7,436 bases of DNA from an uncultured Clostridium sp. (GTDB taxonomy: Bacteria; Bacillota; Clostridia; Lachnospirales; Lachnospiraceae), in assembly GCA_958349075.1 (NCBI GenBank), contig CATWBR010000219.1, positions 1 to 7,436 on the forward strand, written 5' to 3'. The first letter of the stretch is position 1; every line of letters begins with the position of its first letter. A model generated the notes under the pieces. It saw only the letters and a list, made by a program, of their open reading frames with translations. It was not told the DNA's origin and searched no databases. Made by a program: the position numbers and the translations under genes. Shown in pieces: positions 1 through 5,477 of this stretch.

Positions 1-744
1 GTAAAAGAGAAGATTCCTGCCATACAGGTGAAAAATTTATACAAGGTCTACCGCGTTGGTGAGACGAAAGTATACGCCCTGAACGGTGTGGATTTTACAA
101 TGTATAAAGGAGAATTTTGCGCGATAGTCGGAACGTCCGGTTCCGGCAAATCAACTCTGTTAAATATGCTGGCGGGTCTTGAGAAGCCGACCAAAGGCGA
201 GATTGTCATTGCTGGAAAACACATTGAGAAGCTGAATGAAAACCAGTTGGTATCCTTCAGGCGGGAGCGGGTCGGTTTTATCTTCCAGTCTTACAACCTC
301 CTGAATACGATGAATGCGGTGGAGAACATTGCACTGCCCCTTTCCTTTCAGGGAATCAGCAAGAAGAAGAGGATCGAACGGGCGAAGAAGTACCTCGATC
401 TGGTAGGGCTTGATAAGGTGGGCAACCATATGCCGAACCAGATGTCGGGCGGCCAGCAGCAGCGTGTCGGAATCGCCAGGGCGCTGGTGGTGCATCCCCA
501 GATTATTTTTGCGGATGAGCCGACGGGAAACCTGGATTCAAGGACGACGATGGAAGTACTGAAGCTGATGCAGAAAATCGTGCGGGAGCATAACCAGACG
601 CTTGTCATGGTTACCCACGATGACCATCTGGCTACATATGCAGACAGAATATTTCATATTATCGACGGAAAGATCGTGAAGATAGAAGAAAATCACCAGC
701 GTGCCGGTGGTGATACGGAAGACGGGGAGGAAAAGATAGAATGA
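1..744 (+). CDS. MacB/LolD-type ABC transporter ATP-binding protein (5' partial)
   Basis: This is the nucleotide-binding subunit of an ABC transporter; it hydrolyses ATP at the inner face of the membrane to drive the FtsX/MacB-fold permease encoded two genes downstream. Numbering from the GTG at 28 as residue 1: Walker A GTSGSGKST at 35-43, Q-loop Gln87, signature MSGGQQQR at 139-146, Walker B IIFADEP at 159-165 (Asp163, Glu164), D-loop NLDS at 168-171 and switch His197. The order and the SGGQQQRVxIARAL form are typical of the LolD/MacB/YknY family. The frame is open to base 1, and the nine codons before GTG (VKEKIPAIQ) read as the normal start of the first beta strand, so the true start probably lies upstream of the window. 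About 20 acidic residues follow the usual end of the fold. The stop overlaps the next start by 4 nt (ATGA), implying translational coupling. Family assignment is firm; the substrate is unknown. Confidence 0.95.
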   Translation, partial: VKEKIPAIQVKNLYKVYRVGETKVYALNGVDFTMYKGEFCAIVGTSGSGKSTLLNMLAGLEKPTKGEIVIAGKHIEKLNENQLVSFRRERVGFIFQSYNLLNTMNAVENIALPLSFQGISKKKRIERAKKYLDLVGLDKVGNHMPNQMSGGQQQRVGIARALVVHPQIIFADEPTGNLDSRTTMEVLKLMQKIVREHNQTLVMVTHDDHLATYADRIFHIIDGKIVKIEENHQRAGGDTEDGEEKIE

Positions 745-2588
745 AAAAGTGGAAGAGAGTGCCGGTGATTGCATTGATTGTCGTACTGCTGGCAATGATG
801 GGAACGCAGGTGGCGACGGCGGAGATGCTGGATATGAACCAGTTTAACGACGATACAATCACTGTGAGTAAAGTGCCGAAGGGAAAAGCGGGAAATAAGA
901 TTTCCATTAAGATGACAATCCATAATAAAGGCACAAAGGGAGACAACAATTTAGAGAAGATCAGGCTGGCCAATTCCTATGAATATGAACGGATTATGGA
1001 GCGGCAGTTCGGCGAGGCCGACGAATCGGATGAGGGAGAACTCCGGTGGTATGACAAATCATTTCCCTTCGAGGCCGATTCCACCACGTTTAAAGAGAAA
1101 GACATCAATGTAAAGCCGGGCTCCTCCAAGAGCGTCACGCTGAGCTATAAATTAAGGCGGGATTTAGCGGCAGGCTATTACCAGGCGTTTTTTATCATTG
1201 ACGACAGTATAGAAGTAGGTGTCAATATCTGGGTTTCCGCCTATGACGGTTCCACGGAAGAAGACGAGAATACAAAGTTAGATTACGATTTTGCAATCGG
1301 TGAGAACCAGTTCACCCCATCCGCCGCCTACTCCCAGGTTATGAACTTTGGAGTCAATTTAAGGAACAGCGGCCTGAAAAAGGTTTACGATGTCCGCGTA
1401 GACATGCAGCTTGATCCCGATATCACGAAATTTCCGTTTGATATCAATGAGGGGAATTACCTGCGGTATATGGGAGACATGGATCCGGAACAGACGGTCA
1501 CCGTACCGTACAGCATGGCGGTGAGAGAGGATGTCAAATCGGGATTTTTCCCAATCCATTATAAGATCTCGTACCGGGAAGAGAGCGGAGGCGATTTCAT
1601 CGAACCGGTCGATAAAGTGTTTTACGTTAGGGTAGTTGGCAAAGATGAGGATGAACTTTCCGCCGATGCAGGGGAAGAGGACAGAACAAAAGCCAGAATC
1701 ATCGTGGACAGCTTTTCCACGGTGCCGGATGTTGTTTTTGCAGGCCAGCCCTTTGAACTTCACGTCAGAATGAAGAATGCCTCATCCAATGTGACATCCA
1801 GCAACATCATGTTTACATTTGCCTCGGAGGAAGTGGAGAGCAGCCCTGTTTTCACATCGGATACGGGTTCTACTTCCGTGGTGGTAAACCAGCTTGCCCC
1901 CGGTGCGACAACAGACTTAAAGATGGTTTTCAAATCATCTCCGACGGCCAGCCAGAAGTCCTATACGATGACAATCAAAGAACAGTACGACAGCCCGGAG
2001 TTCAAGAATGCCAAGGAAGAAGTCAAGATATCGATTCCTATCAAACAGGAACCGAGGCTCAACACGGGTACCATCGAGGTTATGCCGGACAGTATTAATG
2101 TGGGCTCCGAGACGAACGTCATGTTTGGAATTAATAATACCGGAAAGGTGCTGCTTTACAACGTCATGGTGCGTTTTGAGGCCGATTCCATCCAGACGAC
2201 AGACGCCTATGTGGGCAATATCAAGCCGGGCGAGACGGGCAATTTGGATACCATGGTGACCGGCGTGGCTCCGACTGCAGACGACGGGAAAGTGAAGATC
2301 ATCATTTCGTATGAGGATGAGAACGGACTGGCGACGGAGATCGAGAAGGAGATGATGCTCTATGTCAATGAGGCGTCGGACGACTTCGGAGACATGGAGG
2401 CGGGCAACATGGACGGCATGGAGGGAATGGACGGCATGGAAGGGGAACAGACCTTCTTCGGCAAGTATAAGATGGTGATTTTCCCGGCAGTAGCCCTTAT
2501 TATTATCATTGCAGCCACAACGGTAATTGTAATCAGGAAAAAGAAGAAGGCGGCGCAGGAAGAAGGAATGGACGATGAGATTCTTTGA
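741..2588 (+). CDS. Secreted, membrane-anchored Ig-like/CARDB-type repeat protein of ABC operon
   Basis: I do not recognise a named family; the build resembles COG1361/CARDB-type exported proteins. Residues 1-27 look like a Sec signal peptide: basic MKKWKR, a hydrophobic core, and a probable cut after ATA at Ala27. Residues about 30-545 look beta-rich and hold four repeats of a shared pattern, an Asn-x-(Gly/Ser) turn followed later by (K/D/A)-P-(G/E): Asn62/Pro126, Asn209/Pro249, Asn346/Pro387 and Asn466/Pro496. Then come an acidic Gly/Met linker (about 546-570), one transmembrane helix (about 577-597) and a cytosolic tail starting RKKKK. Predicted topology is N-out, single pass. The start ATG follows a GGGAGG Shine-Dalgarno at 725-730, and the gene overlaps its neighbours by 4 and 14 nt, so its product very likely acts with this ABC transporter. 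An adaptor, sensor or substrate-presenting role is inferred; an alternative is a surface protein exported or regulated by the transporter. Confidence 0.85.
   Translation: MKKWKRVPVIALIVVLLAMMGTQVATAEMLDMNQFNDDTITVSKVPKGKAGNKISIKMTIHNKGTKGDNNLEKIRLANSYEYERIMERQFGEADESDEGELRWYDKSFPFEADSTTFKEKDINVKPGSSKSVTLSYKLRRDLAAGYYQAFFIIDDSIEVGVNIWVSAYDGSTEEDENTKLDYDFAIGENQFTPSAAYSQVMNFGVNLRNSGLKKVYDVRVDMQLDPDITKFPFDINEGNYLRYMGDMDPEQTVTVPYSMAVREDVKSGFFPIHYKISYREESGGDFIEPVDKVFYVRVVGKDEDELSADAGEEDRTKARIIVDSFSTVPDVVFAGQPFELHVRMKNASSNVTSSNIMFTFASEEVESSPVFTSDTGSTSVVVNQLAPGATTDLKMVFKSSPTASQKSYTMTIKEQYDSPEFKNAKEEVKISIPIKQEPRLNTGTIEVMPDSINVGSETNVMFGINNTGKVLLYNVMVRFEADSIQTTDAYVGNIKPGETGNLDTMVTGVAPTADDGKVKIIISYEDENGLATEIEKEMMLYVNEASDDFGDMEAGNMDGMEGMDGMEGEQTFFGKYKMVIFPAVALIIIIAATTVIVIRKKKKAAQEEGMDDEIL
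2409..2444 (+). repeat. Two-copy 18-bp in-frame tandem repeat
   Basis: Two adjacent 18-bp units (2409-2426 and 2427-2444) differ only near their 3' ends, and each encodes MDGMEG (residues 557-568 of the exported repeat protein). The repeat sits in the acidic Met/Gly linker just outside the transmembrane helix. As an in-frame near-perfect duplication it could gain or lose units by slippage without breaking the gene. Confidence 0.85.
2563..2567 (+). promoter_or_regulatory. Ribosome binding site of the permease gene, inside upstream gene
   Basis: AAGGA lies 7 nt before the ATG at 2575 and within the last codons of the preceding gene, whose stop is at 2586-2588. This supports the ATG at 2575 as the permease start and makes reinitiation by ribosomes finishing the upstream gene plausible. 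Confidence 0.75.
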
Positions 2589-3936
2589 TCTTTTGTCAAT
2601 GAGTGTCAACAGCCTGCTTCGGAGGAAACTCAGGACGTTTCTTACGGTTCTGGGGGTTGTGATTGGTACGGCTTCCATTGTGGTCATGATTTCTCTGGGA
2701 ATTGGACTTAACAAGTTCACTCTGGAGCAGTATGAATCCTCTGGGAGCCTGACCGCGATACGGATTTACAATTACGATCGCGGCAATTCCAACGATAAGA
2801 CGAATCCGGAAGACAGCTTTATGACGGACGATACGATGAAAGTGTTTGAGCGGATCCCGCATGTGGTTTCTGCCTACCCGAAACTCAATATGTATGTGAT
2901 TATGAAACAGGGAGTTTATGAGGGGAATATCCAGTTAGTCGGAATCCCTTTATCGGCCATGAAGGATATCAAACTGGGAGAGGGGAATCTCCCCGACGCC
3001 GACTCCCAGGACCTGGAGATGGTGGTTGGAAATATGGCCGCACAGAACTTCTATAATTCAAAGACAGGGAACGGATATGACTACAGCACGGGCGAGGTCC
3101 CGGATGTGGATTTCATGAATAAACCGATCTTCACAATCTTTGATACCGATGCCTATTACCAGTCTAAATATCCGTCCGGAGGGGACGGAACGGCCCCGGC
3201 CAAGCCGCCGAAAAAATATATGCTGAAGACTGCCGGAATGGTGGAAGGCGGACCGGAGGACTGGAGTGAATACAGCTACGGCATTTACGTTGATATCGAT
3301 AAGCTGAAGACACAGCTCAAGCAGATTTTTAAGAAAAATCCGATTCCGGGACAGCCAACCAACAAGAAGGGCAAACCGTACAACTATTTTGTCTACGAAC
3401 AGGCCACGGTGAATGTCGACGATATGAAGAACGTTGTGGAGGTCCAGAAGGCCATTAACAACATGGGATATGAGGCAAACAGCCAGATGGAGTGGCTGGA
3501 GCAGTCCCAGAAGCAGTCCAACATGGTTCAGGCCGTGCTCGGCGGCATCGGAGCCGTTTCTCTCTTCGTAGCGGCGATTGGTATTGCCAATACGATGATG
3601 ATGTCCATCTACGAGAGGACGAAGGAGATAGGCGTTATCAAGGTGCTTGGATGTGCAATGGGGAATATCAGAAGCATGTTCCTGATCGAGGCCGGATTTA
3701 TCGGTTTTGTCGGGGGCGTGGTCGGAGTGCTCTTAAGCTATGGAGTCTCCTTCCTGATTAATAAATTTCTGGCCGGAGCTTTGCTGTATGGAATGACTAG
3801 TAAGCTGTCGATGATTCCGCCATGGCTGGGCTTTGCGTCAATTGGATTTGCCGTGTTAATCGGTATGATTGCCGGATTCTTCCCGGCCCTCAGGGCGATG
3901 AAGCTGAGTCCGTTAGCGGCAATCAGGAATGATTAA
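2575..3936 (+). CDS. MacB/FtsX-family ABC transporter permease
   Basis: This is the membrane subunit matching the ATPase at the start of the operon. The 453-aa protein has the standard MacB half-transporter plan: a cytosolic amphipathic start (LLRRKLRT, about 14-21), TM1 at about 22-45, a large extracellular MacB_PCD-type domain of about 270 residues, then TM2 (about 317-341), TM3 (about 367-396) and TM4 (about 414-437). The family hallmark SIYERTKEIGVIKVLGC at 344-360 and the terminal PALRAMKLSPLAAIRND match the coupling helix and C-terminus of MacB/YknZ/LolC permeases. At 453 aa it is longer than the roughly 400 aa usual for stand-alone members; extra length appears as Gly/Pro/Lys-rich stretches at 201-214 and 253-270 of the outer domain. 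Members of this family generally act by mechanotransmission on extracytoplasmic substrates or partners rather than by a classical channel; the substrate here is unknown. The start is supported by AAGGA 7 nt upstream and a 14-nt overlap with the preceding gene. Confidence 0.93.
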   Translation: MRFFDLLSMSVNSLLRRKLRTFLTVLGVVIGTASIVVMISLGIGLNKFTLEQYESSGSLTAIRIYNYDRGNSNDKTNPEDSFMTDDTMKVFERIPHVVSAYPKLNMYVIMKQGVYEGNIQLVGIPLSAMKDIKLGEGNLPDADSQDLEMVVGNMAAQNFYNSKTGNGYDYSTGEVPDVDFMNKPIFTIFDTDAYYQSKYPSGGDGTAPAKPPKKYMLKTAGMVEGGPEDWSEYSYGIYVDIDKLKTQLKQIFKKNPIPGQPTNKKGKPYNYFVYEQATVNVDDMKNVVEVQKAINNMGYEANSQMEWLEQSQKQSNMVQAVLGGIGAVSLFVAAIGIANTMMMSIYERTKEIGVIKVLGCAMGNIRSMFLIEAGFIGFVGGVVGVLLSYGVSFLINKFLAGALLYGMTSKLSMIPPWLGFASIGFAVLIGMIAGFFPALRAMKLSPLAAIRND

Positions 3937-3986
3937 AAGAATACCAAAAAGGGACGCTGCTTCGGGCGTCCCTTTGGTATTCTTTT
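3935..3986. terminator. Bidirectional intrinsic terminator between convergent genes
   Basis: A long inverted repeat fills most of the 57-bp gap between the permease and MATE stop codons. The core stem is GGGACGC (3951-3957) with GCGTCCC (3966-3972) around an 8-nt loop. An outer stem pairs AAAAGAATACC-AAA with TTT-GGTATTCTTTT, with a two-base bulge in the A-run. Read on the minus strand the core stem is followed by five T, a canonical terminator for the exporter gene; on the plus strand it is followed by three T, then GGTATTC and four T, a weaker form. The left arm begins with the last two bases of the permease TAA. Confidence 0.88.
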
Positions 3987-3993
3987 AGTAACC

Positions 3994-5343
3994 TTAGTCA
4001 ACAGTCACATGCTGTCTCCATTTCCCTGAAAGGATATAACAGAATACAAGAATTCCCCCTCCCAGGGTGGCCGCCGGTACTGCAATGCCGATTCCCAGGA
4101 TCCCCATATTAAATCCAAGGGCAAGCAGATAGGCGACCGGAACCCGGATAATGAGTCCCTGAAGTGTGTTACTGCACAGCGTGATCAGCGTGTGCCCGGT
4201 TCCGTTGATGAAACCGTTGGCTGAGAACACGAATGCAGTCAGGAGATAGTCCGCACAGAAGCCACGGATGTACAGGGTGCCGTAACGTATCACGTCCGGT
4301 TCACCCCGGGCAAGTACACTCATGAACTGCGGTGTGAAACAGATGGTTGCCAGAAAGAGAGGAATTCCAACAAGGAGGGAAAGAATGATTCCCTCTTTCA
4401 GGCAGGAGAGGGCGCGCTCCGGTTTTTTCGCGCCTATATTCTGTCCCGTCATGACGGCCATAGCCCCCGACATTGCGGAGCTGGGCAGCATGGCGATGTT
4501 GTTGAACTTGCTTGCCAGTTGTGCGGCCGCCGAAGCGGCGTACCCGTACTGGTTAATCAGGGCCGTCAAAAACATGAAAGAGACGGAGGAGATGCTGTTC
4601 TGGACGGCGGCCGGGAAGCCAATCTTAATAATGAGAAAGACTTTGGTGCGCCTGAGCCGTAAATTCCTGCGTGTCAGCCGGAAAATATTGCTCTTTTTGA
4701 CAAGGTATACTGCGGAGATAAAAAAACTGGCTGCCTGGGAGATAACCGTGGCCCAGGCGGAACCGTCCGGTCCCATCCTGAATCCGGCGACAAACAGCAG
4801 ATCCAGAAACACATTGAGCGTTCCCGATACGGCCACAAAAAACAGGGGCCTTTTGGAGTCGCCGGTTCCATTTAAAACCGAGCTGATGGCATTGTATTCA
4901 AAGACAAAGAAATTGCCAAGCATACAAATACGCATATAACTGCAGGCATTGTCAAATGATTCGGCAGGAGTTTTCAGGAGTATCAGGAAAGGCCGGGCTG
5001 CCAGATACATGACGGCAGTCAAGATCACGGCACAGAGGGCAAACAAAGTAAGCAAGGTTCCAATGGTCTCTTCTACATCCTCCCTGCGCTGTGCTCCGAC
5101 ATACTGGGATATTAAGACGGTTCCGCCCGAAGCGAAACCGATAATCAAAAATGTAAAAGCAGATACAACCTCGCCGCCGATGCCGACTGCCGAACTGGCG
5201 GCGGCTCCGCCTACCCACTGAACGATCAGCATGTCAGCAGTCATGTACAGATTTTGAATCAGGCTGGACAGGAAGAATGGGAAACTGAAGAGTATCAGTT
5301 GTTTTCTTACGCTGCCCTCGGTGAGACTGTGTCCAATCTGCAT
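3994..5343 (-). CDS. MATE-family multidrug/metabolite efflux transporter
   Basis: This is an inner-membrane cation-coupled antiporter of the MATE family, exporting small organic compounds by Na+ or H+ exchange. The 449-aa length, about twelve hydrophobic segments and internal two-fold repeat fit. Paired motifs mark the halves: ISQYVGA (78-84) with TGQNIGA (299-305), and NGTGDSKRP (158-166) with NGTGHT (380-385). The N-terminus LTEGSVRKQLILFSFPFFLSSLIQ (split here: LTEG at 7-10, then TM1) followed by NLYMTADMLIVQWVG (31-45, Asp37) matches Firmicutes MATE proteins that usually read LYNxVDxxFVG. I chose the ATG at 5343 over an in-frame TTG at 5376 because AAAAGGAG lies 9 nt before the ATG and the family consensus starts there; the TTG would add 11 residues translated through that site. 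It follows the oxidoreductase gene on the same strand after 134 bp and ends at the shared terminator. The substrate cannot be predicted from sequence. Confidence 0.93.
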   Translation of the reverse strand: MQIGHSLTEGSVRKQLILFSFPFFLSSLIQNLYMTADMLIVQWVGGAAASSAVGIGGEVVSAFTFLIIGFASGGTVLISQYVGAQRREDVEETIGTLLTLFALCAVILTAVMYLAARPFLILLKTPAESFDNACSYMRICMLGNFFVFEYNAISSVLNGTGDSKRPLFFVAVSGTLNVFLDLLFVAGFRMGPDGSAWATVISQAASFFISAVYLVKKSNIFRLTRRNLRLRRTKVFLIIKIGFPAAVQNSISSVSFMFLTALINQYGYAASAAAQLASKFNNIAMLPSSAMSGAMAVMTGQNIGAKKPERALSCLKEGIILSLLVGIPLFLATICFTPQFMSVLARGEPDVIRYGTLYIRGFCADYLLTAFVFSANGFINGTGHTLITLCSNTLQGLIIRVPVAYLLALGFNMGILGIGIAVPAATLGGGILVFCYILSGKWRQHVTVD

Positions 5344-5352
5344 GAGGTGAAA

Positions 5353-5360
5353 CTCCTTTT
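5353..5360 (-). promoter_or_regulatory. Ribosome binding site deciding the MATE start
   Basis: Read on the minus strand this is AAAAGGAG, 9 nt before the ATG at 5343-5341. It lies inside the extra 11 codons that a TTG start at 5376 would add, so it favours the shorter 449-aa protein. Confidence 0.8.
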
Positions 5361-5380
5361 CCTTTAATGATAGCAATGTA

Positions 5381-5401
5381 ACCCGCGCAGTACGTGCGGG
5401 T
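5381..5401 (-). promoter_or_regulatory. 21-bp imperfect palindrome upstream of MATE gene
   Basis: Arms ACCCGC (5381-5386) and GCGGGT (5396-5401) are perfect inverted copies around a 9-bp centre, with a further possible G-T and C-G pair inside. It lies about 20 bp before the MATE ribosome binding site. It could be a dimeric repressor operator (as is common before efflux genes) or a short GC-rich hairpin in the leader; it has no T-run after it on the minus strand, so a terminator is unlikely. The function is inferred. Confidence 0.45.
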
Positions 5402-5413
5402 GATTACTGTTTG

Positions 5414-5451
5414 AGGCGGTAAAAAGCCTGAATACCTGCTTTTCACCGCCT
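5414..5451 (-). repeat. 14-bp stem-loop in the oxidoreductase-MATE intergenic region
   Basis: Arms at 5414-5427 and 5438-5451 surround a 10-nt loop. In the minus-strand transcript all 14 positions pair, position 8 as G-U; in the plus-strand transcript the same position is an A-C mismatch. The asymmetry suggests an RNA structure in the message running from the oxidoreductase gene into the MATE gene. Five U occur in the descending arm but no U-tract follows, so it is not a standard intrinsic terminator. It starts 27 nt after the oxidoreductase stop codon. Attenuation, mRNA processing or 3'-end protection are possible roles. Confidence 0.7.
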
Positions 5452-5477
5452 GATATAAAAATGATGGATTGTGACCT

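Noticed and set aside
28..30. GTG at 28 as the true start of the ATPase
   Set aside because: No Shine-Dalgarno precedes it, and the nine in-frame codons before it look like the normal N-terminus of the family, so the start is most likely upstream of the window.
1935..2720. 261-aa minus-strand open frame antisense to the repeat protein and permease genes
   Set aside because: It crosses the junction of two well-supported plus-strand genes, is His/Arg/Leu-rich with no recognisable domain, and fits a shadow of the opposite coding frame.
4322..4939. 205-aa plus-strand open frame inside the MATE gene
   Set aside because: It is antisense to conserved MATE helices and motifs and shows no independent domain.
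5374..5376. TTG start giving a 460-aa MATE protein
   Set aside because: The ATG at 5343 has AAAAGGAG 9 nt upstream and matches the family N-terminus, while the TTG has no clear ribosome binding site.
5361..5380. TATCAT on the minus strand as a -10 box for the MATE gene
   Set aside because: No acceptable -35 hexamer lies about 17 bp upstream; that position falls inside the GC-rich palindrome.
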